Below, piece after piece: positions 1-8,560 of a DNA stretch of 12,887 bases. The translations under genes and the position numbers were made by a program. Origin of the DNA: JANXPZ01 sp034678345 (GTDB lineage Bacteria; Eisenbacteria; RBG-16-71-46); assembly GCA_034678345.1 (NCBI GenBank), contig JAXDBZ010000046.1, forward strand, positions 1-12,887. The letters run 5' to 3'. The notes under the pieces were generated by a model. The model ran no database searches. It was not told the DNA's origin and worked only from the letters and a program-made list of their open reading frames with translations. Numbering within the stretch: position 1 is the stretch's first letter; each line of letters opens with the position of its first letter.

Positions 1-1039
1 GCTCGATCGTCTTCTTCGTCTCCTCGGTGACCGAGGCCAGCTCGTGGCGGGTCTCCTGCACGCGGTCGTCGATGCCCCGCTGCAGCGCCTCGATGGCGCC
101 CGAGCGCTCGGCCACGGACTCGTGCAGGGCGCGCACGCCGGCCACGCGCTCCTGCAGCGCCGCGAGCGCCTGCTCGTTGTCCCGCTGCTGGCGCAGCCCC
201 GCGTCCAGCGCGCGCATCCCCTCGTCGAGCCGGGCCACCTGCGCCAGCGTCCGCTCGACCGACTCGCGCTGCGCCTCGAGCGCGCCGGTCCGCTGGGCCA
301 CCAGGTCCGCGCTCGCCTTGAGCGTGCCCACCTCGCGACGCACGTCGTCCAGCATCCCGCGCAGGCCGTCCAGCCCGCGCGCCGCGGTCTCCACGGCGGC
401 GACGCGTCTCTCCTTGTCCTGCAGCGACCGGCCCAGGTCGTCGCGGCGCCGGTCGAGCGCCTCCATCTTGGAGATCGCCAGCTTGTGCGCGTCGAGCAGA
501 CGGTCCTGCTGCTCGCGCAGCCGCGTGACCTGCTCGCCCACGCCCTCGGCCTGACCGCGCACCGCATCGGCGGTCTGCTGGAGCTGCCGCAGCGGCCCCT
601 CGGACTGGAGGAACGCGTCGAGCTGCTCCTGCATCTGGAGGGCCGTGTCCAGCTTCTGCTCGAAGCTCTCGAGGGCACCGCGCGTGCGTTCGGCGGCGGC
701 GACGGCGGCGGCGAGATGCGACTCGGACGACTGCTGGCCCTCGGCCAGGGCGCCGGCGCGCTCCTCGAGGGCCTGGAGTCGCTCGGCCAGTCCGCCCAGC
801 GCCTGCAGGCGGCGGTCCAGATCCGCGAGCCGCGTGCCGACGGCGTCCACCTCGCCCGCCGCGCGCGTGATGGGAGCCTCGAGCCGATCGAGCGCCTCCG
901 AGGCCCTGCCGGCGTTGCGCAGGAGCGCTTCGAGCCGGCTGCGCTCGTCCTGGATCTGGCGCAGAAGGTCGCGCAGCTCGTCGGCTTCCTCCCTGTCCTT
1001 CGAGCCGTTGCCGAGCAGGGTCTTGAAGAGCGGAGCCAT
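1..1039 (-). CDS. Long coiled-coil protein, N-terminal part (cut by left window edge)
   Basis: Read on the minus strand, an ATG at 1039 is preceded by a strong ribosome site (AAGGAG at 1046-1051, 6 nt spacing) and opens a frame with no stop for 346 codons to the window edge. The protein starts MAPLFKTLLGNGSKDREEAD and is then almost purely helical: Leu, Ala, Glu, Gln and Arg in heptad-like spacing, with frequent L-x-x-L-E and A-L-x-x-Q patterns. There is no signal peptide, no membrane segment and almost no Cys, Pro or aromatic residue, so it is probably a cytoplasmic rod or scaffold. Database searches tend to label such proteins Smc-like or apolipoprotein-like through composition alone; I see no Walker A motif, so SMC ATPase function is not supported in the visible part. 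The C-terminus, which could carry a functional domain, lies outside the window. It is transcribed divergently from nifJ. The gene is very likely real; its function is unknown. Confidence 0.85.
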   Translation of the reverse strand, partial: MAPLFKTLLGNGSKDREEADELRDLLRQIQDERSRLEALLRNAGRASEALDRLEAPITRAAGEVDAVGTRLADLDRRLQALGGLAERLQALEERAGALAEGQQSSESHLAAAVAAAERTRGALESFEQKLDTALQMQEQLDAFLQSEGPLRQLQQTADAVRGQAEGVGEQVTRLREQQDRLLDAHKLAISKMEALDRRRDDLGRSLQDKERRVAAVETAARGLDGLRGMLDDVRREVGTLKASADLVAQRTGALEAQRESVERTLAQVARLDEGMRALDAGLRQQRDNEQALAALQERVAGVRALHESVAERSGAIEALQRGIDDRVQETRHELASVTEETKKTIE

Positions 1040-1051
1040 CGGGATCTCCTT

Positions 1052-1310
1052 GATGAGGGGCGGCGGTTCGGTACGTGGCCCGGCCACGTCGGACCGGGCG
1101 GCCCGTCGGCGACTGCAAGAAGCGGACCCTTCCCCCCGCGGTCCGGCGCGCCGGGCCCCGCGCGGCTGGACCTGCGTGCCGCAGGGACTTCCGGGACCGG
1201 CCCGGGCGGCGACGCGCGGGACGGGCGGTGGCTTCCCCGCGGCCCCGGCCGCGTTCCGCCCGGGACCCGGCCAGGTACGGTCCGGACCTGACCGGCGCGG
1301 GGGCGGCGGA
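1052..1310. other. Divergent intergenic region, left part
   Basis: This non-coding stretch lies between the ribosome site of the minus-strand coiled-coil gene and the rightward nifJ promoter. It is very GC-rich, with many short C/G runs. It should hold the promoter of the coiled-coil gene, but I could not find a convincing -35/-10 pair on the minus strand. I see no tRNA, repeat or recognisable operator. Open frames crossing it are Arg/Gly/Pro-rich and are not credible genes. Confidence 0.5.
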
Positions 1311-1339
1311 GTGACGAAACCGGGGCCCGGCTGTATAGT
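1311..1339 (+). promoter_or_regulatory. Sigma70-type promoter for nifJ
   Basis: A -35 box GTGACG (1311-1316, 4 of 6 matches to TTGACA) and a -10 box TATAGT (1334-1339, 5 of 6 matches to TATAAT) are separated by exactly 17 nt. This AT-containing patch stands out in a region of almost pure G and C. Transcription would start near 1346, giving nifJ a leader of about 160 nt. The match is by eye, and no experimental start is known. Confidence 0.55.
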
Positions 1340-1449
1340 ACGGCTCGGCAACTCGGACCAAGCCAGGTAGCGTGCGGCCAGCGCATTGCGCCGCTGACGA
1401 CGTTCCGCGCCGGGCCCGCGCCCCGGGAAGCACGGGGGGACGCCCGGCG

Positions 1450-1500
1450 CCAGGGTGACGCGCCCTGGGAAGGGCGCCCTCGATTCCCCGGCTCACGAGG
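1450..1500 (+). promoter_or_regulatory. Structured leader of nifJ with competing hairpins
   Basis: Three short helices can form just upstream of nifJ. CCAGGG (1450-1455) can pair with CCCTGG (1463-1468). GCGCCCT (1460-1466) can pair with AGGGCGC (1471-1477) around a GGGA loop. CCTCG (1478-1482) can pair with CGAGG (1496-1500), which covers part of the ribosome site. The first two share bases 1463-1466, so they exclude each other. This could be a regulatory leader, but short helices arise often by chance at this GC content. Confidence 0.25.
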
Positions 1501-1504
1501 AGGA
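1497..1504 (+). promoter_or_regulatory. Ribosome binding site that fixes the nifJ start
   Basis: GAGGAGGA contains a full AGGAGG core (1498-1503), 5 nt before the ATG at 1509. It lies downstream of the upstream in-frame ATG at 1455, so translation should begin at 1509. That start also agrees with the usual NifJ N-terminus. Confidence 0.85.
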
Positions 1505-1508
1505 CTTC

Positions 1509-5109
<3,601 letters not shown>

Positions 5110-5111
<2 letters not shown>

Positions 5112-5118
5112 GGGGTGA
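5110..5118 (+). promoter_or_regulatory. Ribosome binding site overlapping the nifJ stop
   Basis: AGGGGGTGA closely resembles the ideal AGGAGGTGA and overlaps the last two bases of the nifJ TAG stop (5109-5111). The AGGGGG part is 5 nt from the ATG at 5121. It favours that ATG over the in-frame GTG at 5115, which lies inside the site, and suggests translational coupling to nifJ. Confidence 0.6.
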
Positions 5119-5120
5119 CG

Positions 5121-6113
5121 ATGGACCTCACGACGACGTACCTGGGACTCAAGCTCGCGCACCCGCTCATGGCCGGCTCGTCACCGCTGTCGGCGGACCT
5201 CGACAAGGTCCGCCGGCTCGAGGACGCCGGCGCCGCGGCCATCGTGATGCCCTCGCTGTTCGAGGAGCAGATCACGATGGAGCAGGCCGCCTCCCTCGCC
5301 CACGAGGACGCCCACGCGGAGTCCTTCGCCGAGGCGACCACGTACTTCCCCCGGCCCGAGGGCTACCGGCTCGGTCCCGACGACTACCTCGCGCTGCTGG
5401 CCAAGGTGAAGGCCGCGGTGAAGGTGCCGGTCATCGCCTCGCTCAACGGTGTCACCCGTGGCGGATGGCTGGCCTACGCGAAGCAGATGCAGCAGGCCGG
5501 GGCCGACGCGCTCGAGCTCAACATCTACTTCGTGCCCACGGACCCGGCGGTGACCGGGGAGCAGGTCGAGGGCACGGCGGTCGAGATGGTGCAGGAGATC
5601 AAGAAGAACGTCTCGATCCCGGTGGCGGTGAAGCTGGCCTCGTTCTACTCGTCGCTGCCCCACTTCGCCCACCGGCTCGAGACGGCCGGGGCGGACGGGC
5701 TCGTGCTCTTCAACCGCTTCTACCAGCCGGACATCGACGTCGAGGAGCTCGAGGTCCAGCGCACGCTGGCGCTCTCGACCTCGGCCGAGCTGAACCTGCG
5801 CCTGCGCTGGCTGGCGATCCTCTCCGGCCGGCTGCGGGCCTCGCTGGCGGTCTCGGGCGGCGTGCACGACACGGCCGACGTGGTCAAGGCAGTCATGGCG
5901 GGGGCCGACGCGGTGCAGGTGGTCTCGGCCCTGTTGCAGAAGGGACCGACGCACCTGAAGGCGCTGCGCGAGGGCCTGGTGCAGTGGCTCGAGCAGCACG
6001 AGTACGAGTCGCTCGCCCAGATGCGCGGCAGCATGAACCTGACGAAGTCGCCCGACCCGACGGCCTACGAGCGGGCGAACTACATCCACATCCTGCAGGG
6101 CTGGCGGAAGTAG
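5121..6113 (+). CDS. Dihydroorotate dehydrogenase-like FMN flavoprotein
   Basis: A 330-residue predicted cytoplasmic TIM-barrel flavoprotein of the DHOD-like family often found beside nifJ. The start resembles class 1 DHOD barrels (LGLKLAHPLMAGSSPLS), followed by DAGAAAIVMPSLFEEQI. K171 in VAVKLASFYS matches the FMN-contacting Lys of the barrel, and SGGV (245-248) with GADAVQVVSALL forms the FMN-phosphate site. The loop that in true class 1 DHODs reads N-x-S-C-P-N, with the catalytic Cys (Ser in class 2), reads N134-IYFVPTDP here, with neither Cys nor Ser at the base position. I therefore doubt that dihydroorotate is the substrate and do not assign pyrD. The gap to nifJ is only 9 nt, so it is probably in the same operon, and its redox job may be tied to pyruvate or ferredoxin metabolism; that is inference from context. 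Confidence 0.9.
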   Translation: MDLTTTYLGLKLAHPLMAGSSPLSADLDKVRRLEDAGAAAIVMPSLFEEQITMEQAASLAHEDAHAESFAEATTYFPRPEGYRLGPDDYLALLAKVKAAVKVPVIASLNGVTRGGWLAYAKQMQQAGADALELNIYFVPTDPAVTGEQVEGTAVEMVQEIKKNVSIPVAVKLASFYSSLPHFAHRLETAGADGLVLFNRFYQPDIDVEELEVQRTLALSTSAELNLRLRWLAILSGRLRASLAVSGGVHDTADVVKAVMAGADAVQVVSALLQKGPTHLKALREGLVQWLEQHEYESLAQMRGSMNLTKSPDPTAYERANYIHILQGWRK

Positions 6114-6137
6114 CCCGCACGGCACACGGCGCGACCG

Positions 6138-6165
6138 GAGGCGGGCGGCGCGAGCCGCCCGCCTC
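6138..6165 (+). terminator. Perfect 12-bp hairpin ending the nifJ operon
   Basis: GAGGCGGGCGGC (6138-6149), the tetraloop GCGA (GNRA class) and GCCGCCCGCCTC (6154-6165) form a perfect stem 24 nt after the stop of the DHOD-like gene. Only a poor T-run follows (TTCG), so it may be a weak intrinsic terminator, a 3'-end stabiliser or a Rho-assisted end rather than a classic terminator. Confidence 0.6.
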
Positions 6166-6203
6166 TTCGCGTCCCCGGGGCGCGCTCACCCGCCGCCCGC
6201 GCG

Positions 6204-6232
6204 TTGACTCGCGCACGGACCCGTGCTCACAT
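6204..6232 (+). promoter_or_regulatory. Possible promoter of the small exported protein gene
   Basis: TTGACT (6204-6209) is a 5 of 6 match to the -35 consensus. With 17 nt spacing the -10 would be TCACAT (6227-6232), only 3 of 6 matches. The position, between the hairpin and the next gene, is right. The -10 is weak, so this is tentative. Confidence 0.35.
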
Positions 6233-6281
6233 CGGACGCGGAGCGACGGATTCCCCGACCACGGACCGAAAGGAGCAGCCG

Positions 6282-6812
6282 ATGAGGCGTCTGGCATGGA
6301 TCCCGGTGATGCTGGCGGTGGCGCTGTGCGTCACGGCAGCCCAGGTGCGGGCGGAGCGGACGAAGGACGCCCCCGGCGTCGCTGCCTTCGAGCGGCTCAA
6401 GGCGCTGGAGGGCACCTGGGTCGGCAAGGCCGGTGAGTCGGACGGAGAGAAGATCGACGCCACCGTCATCTATCGCGTGACCTCCGGCGGCAAGGCGGTG
6501 ATGGAGACCCTCTTCCCCGGCACGTCCCACGAGATGGTGACCATGTACACGCTCGACCGGGGCACCCTGGTGCTCACGCACTACTGCACCATGGGCAACC
6601 AGCCCCACATGCGGGCGCGCAAGGGCGGATCGCCGGACGAGCTCTTCTTCGACTTCGCCGGGGGCGCCAACATCGACCCGCGGAAGGACGCCCACATGCA
6701 CGACCTGCGGCTGGTGTTCGTGGACGCCGACCACATCCGCGGCGAATGGCGGAGCTGGAGCGGCGGCAGGCCGAGCGGCACCGCGGCGTTCAACATGGAG
6801 CGCCGGAAGTAG
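6282..6812 (+). CDS. Small exported protein, DUF1579/lipocalin-like
   Basis: A 176-residue protein with a Sec signal peptide (MRRLAWIPVMLAVALCVTAA, probable cleavage after VRA at residue 24) and a mature chain of about 152 residues. The chain opens with a helix and LEGTWVGKAGE, then alternating short strands (VIYRVTSGGKAVMET, MVTMYTLDRGTLVLTHYC, LRLVFVDADHIRGEW). This is the style of small beta-barrels of the DUF1579/lipocalin-like group. H100-Y-C102, the nearby NQPHM and the later HMHDL could form a ligand or metal patch, but this is a guess. The Cys at 16 in the leader lacks a lipobox because Leu precedes it, so it is probably not a lipoprotein. The start is set by AAAGGAG (6269-6275) 6 nt before the ATG. 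It stands alone between a hairpin and wbpB. The function is unknown. Confidence 0.8.
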   Translation: MRRLAWIPVMLAVALCVTAAQVRAERTKDAPGVAAFERLKALEGTWVGKAGESDGEKIDATVIYRVTSGGKAVMETLFPGTSHEMVTMYTLDRGTLVLTHYCTMGNQPHMRARKGGSPDELFFDFAGGANIDPRKDAHMHDLRLVFVDADHIRGEWRSWSGGRPSGTAAFNMERRK

Positions 6813-6912
6813 CCACCGGCACGCAGACCGCGCATGAGGTAGGATGTCCCGACACGCGCCGCGTCGCGCGAGGGCGGACGCCGGGCCACAGACTCCACCG
6901 CAGCGAGGGACC

Positions 6913-7869
6913 ATGGACTCGTCTCCCCGTAACTTCGCGCTCACCGGCGCCGCCGGCTACATCGCCCCGCGGCACCTGCAGGCCATCCACGACACCGGGC
7001 AGCGGCTGGTGGCCGCCCTGGACCCCTCCGACTCCGTCGGCGTGCTCGATCGCTGGTTCCCGGAGGCGCGCTTCTTCGTGGACTTCGAGCGCTTCGACCG
7101 CCACGCCGAGAAGCTGCGCCGCCTCGAGCCGGAGCAGCGCATCCACGTGGTCTCGATCTGCTCGCCGAACCACCTGCACGACGCGCACATCCGCTTCGCC
7201 CTGCGCATCCACGCCGACGCGCTGTGCGAGAAGCCGCTGGTGCTCAACCCCTGGAACCTGGACGCGCTCGAGGAGCTGGAGAAAGAATACGGCCGGCGCG
7301 TCTACACCATCCTGCAGCTGCGCCTGCACCCGGCGATCGCCGCCCTGCGCGAGCGCGTCGCGGCCGAGCCGGCGGACCGCGTGCACGACCTCGAGCTGAC
7401 CTACGTCACCTCGCGCGGGCCGTGGTACTTCGTCTCGTGGAAGGGCGACCCCAGCCGCTCCGGGGGCATCGGCACGAACATCGGCATCCACCTGTTCGAC
7501 ATGCTCACCTGGGTCTTCGGACCGGCACGGAGCCAGGTGGTGCACGTGGCGCAGCCGGACCGGATGGCGGGCACCTTCGAGCTCGAGCGCGCGCGCGTGC
7601 GCTGGTTCCTCTCGCTCGACCGGGCCGACCTGCCGGCACGGGCCGAGGGACGGACCACCTACCGCTCGCTCACCATGGACGGTGAGGTCATCGAGTTCTC
7701 GGAGGGCTTCACCGACCTGCACAGCGCCTGCTACCGCGAGATGCTGGCCGGCCGCGGCTTCGGCATCTCGGACGCGCGCGACTCGATCGAGCTGGCACAC
7801 CGCGTCCGCACGGCCGTGCCCGTCGGCCTGACCGGCGACTACCACCCGCTGGCGAAGACGGGGAAGTAG
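6913..7869 (+). CDS. wbpB: UDP-N-acetylglucosaminuronate 3-dehydrogenase, WbpB/WlbA type
   Basis: A 318-residue NAD-dependent Gfo/Idh/MocA oxidoreductase. In the known pathway WbpB oxidises UDP-N-acetyl-glucosaminuronic acid at C3, before transamination by WbpE, towards UDP-2,3-diacetamido uronic acids of LPS and surface glycans. The N-terminus NFALTGAAGYIAPRH (7-21) holds the dinucleotide-binding GAAGYI, followed by VSICSPNHLHDAHI, CEKPL with K107, ITSRG-like VTSRGPWYFVSWKGDP, N189-IGIH193-LFDM and EFSEGFTDLH. The order and wording match Pseudomonas WbpB closely from memory. K107 and H193 are the expected active-site pair. The ATG at 6913 has only a modest GAGGGA site (6905-6910), but it agrees with the family start; an in-frame ATG at 6844 would add 23 Arg/Pro-rich residues of no family type. 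No wbpA, wbpD, wbpE or wbpI partner is visible, so the rest of the pathway must lie elsewhere. Confidence 0.93.
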   Translation: MDSSPRNFALTGAAGYIAPRHLQAIHDTGQRLVAALDPSDSVGVLDRWFPEARFFVDFERFDRHAEKLRRLEPEQRIHVVSICSPNHLHDAHIRFALRIHADALCEKPLVLNPWNLDALEELEKEYGRRVYTILQLRLHPAIAALRERVAAEPADRVHDLELTYVTSRGPWYFVSWKGDPSRSGGIGTNIGIHLFDMLTWVFGPARSQVVHVAQPDRMAGTFELERARVRWFLSLDRADLPARAEGRTTYRSLTMDGEVIEFSEGFTDLHSACYREMLAGRGFGISDARDSIELAHRVRTAVPVGLTGDYHPLAKTGK

Positions 7870-7872
7870 GCG

Positions 7873-7890
7873 CCCCCAGGCCTCCGGGGG
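7873..7890 (+). terminator. Weak hairpin after wbpB
   Basis: CCCCC (7873-7877) can pair with GGGGG (7886-7890) around an 8-nt loop, directly after the wbpB stop. No T-run follows. It may help end transcription, but a 5-bp stem in this GC content is weak evidence. Confidence 0.25.
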
Positions 7891-7964
7891 ACTCCGGGCC
7901 GACACAGGGCCGGGAAGGCCGCCCCGCGCGAATTTCCCCCTGCCGGACTCCGGCGACACCGCGC

Positions 7965-7970
7965 CATAAT
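7965..7970 (+). promoter_or_regulatory. Possible -10 element upstream of the secreted protein pair
   Basis: CATAAT matches the -10 consensus at 5 of 6 positions and lies about 105 nt before the next start. I find no acceptable -35 at 16-18 nt, so only the -10 half is supported. It would drive the two genes from 8076 rightward. Confidence 0.25.
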
Positions 7971-8075
7971 CGACTCGAGCAGCACCCGTGCCCCGGGGCC
8001 CGCGGCCGCGTCTCCGGGGTGGCGATTCGTCCTGTCGGGGCCTGCCGGGTCGGGCAGCCGCCCTCGGAGGTCGTC

Positions 8076-8543
8076 ATGCCCGATCGTCAGCCTCTCCTCG
8101 CGGGTCTCGTCCTTGCCGCCCTCGTCCTCGCCAGCGCCTCGGCCGCGGAGACGCCCTCCTCCCCTGCGACGTCGCCGGTCGCCGTCGCCGAGTCCGTGCC
8201 GATCGCGGTCCCCGCCGACACGGTGCTCTCCGAACGCCCGGCGAGCGCGATGATGCTCGAGATACGGGCCGCGCTCGACCGCGAGCACGAGCAGGTCGAA
8301 GGCCTGCGTGCCCGGCTGCGCCAGGCACCGGGTCACCGCGAGGCCCTGGCGCTGCAGCGCGAGATCGAGCAGGTCAAGCTCGGCACCGAGGCCGCGATCC
8401 TGCGCATCCAGGCCGGCGCCGCCCGCAGGGCGGGCTACGCGACGCTGGCCGAGAGGCTCGAGGTGGCGGCGCAGGACCTCCTCGCCCCGCCGAGGGCCAC
8501 GACCCTGGCCACGCGGCCGGCGCCCCGCGCCGCCGGCCGCTGA
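8076..8543 (+). CDS. Small exported helical (coiled-coil) protein
   Basis: A 155-residue protein with a Sec signal peptide (hydrophobic core LLAGLVLAALVLASASA, cleavage near residue 23), then a low-complexity Ser/Pro/Val/Ala stretch to about residue 57. A charged helical region (about 58-135) follows, with heptad-like spacing: MLEIRAALDREHEQVEGLRARL, QREIEQVKLGTEAAILRIQA, ARRAGYATLAERLE. It ends in a Pro/Ala/Arg tail. GGAGG (8066-8070), 5 nt before the ATG at 8076, sets the start; an earlier in-frame ATG at 8019 lacks such a site and would bury the signal peptide. I do not recognise a named family. The next gene starts 17 nt after the stop and also encodes a secreted protein, so the two are probably co-transcribed and could work together at the cell surface. 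That link is inference. Confidence 0.75.
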   Translation: MPDRQPLLAGLVLAALVLASASAAETPSSPATSPVAVAESVPIAVPADTVLSERPASAMMLEIRAALDREHEQVEGLRARLRQAPGHREALALQREIEQVKLGTEAAILRIQAGAARRAGYATLAERLEVAAQDLLAPPRATTLATRPAPRAAGR

Positions 8544-8560
8544 CCGGCGCCGAGGCTGCC

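Noticed and set aside
44..1291. A rightward open frame of about 415 codons opposite the coiled-coil gene.
   Set aside because: The product is Leu/Arg-rich, it mirrors the minus-strand heptads, and it runs on into the GC-rich intergenic region. The minus-strand frame has a strong ribosome site and ordinary composition.
1455..1508. An upstream in-frame start for NifJ adding 18 residues.
   Set aside because: It has no good ribosome site, the added residues are not NifJ-like, and a strong AGGAGG sits just before the ATG at 1509.
5181..6125. A leftward open frame of about 314 codons opposite the DHOD-like gene.
   Set aside because: It is an antisense shadow rich in Arg, Leu and His, whereas the forward frame matches a known flavoprotein family end to end.
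6282..6344. A lipoprotein signal (Cys at residue 16) in the small exported protein.
   Set aside because: The residue before Cys is Leu, not Gly, Ala or Ser, and a good signal peptidase I site follows at residue 24.
6844..6912. An upstream in-frame start for WbpB adding 23 residues.
   Set aside because: The extension is Arg/Pro-rich and lies before the normal family N-terminus, where the dinucleotide fold starts at once. It cannot be fully excluded because the ribosome site at 6905-6910 is modest.
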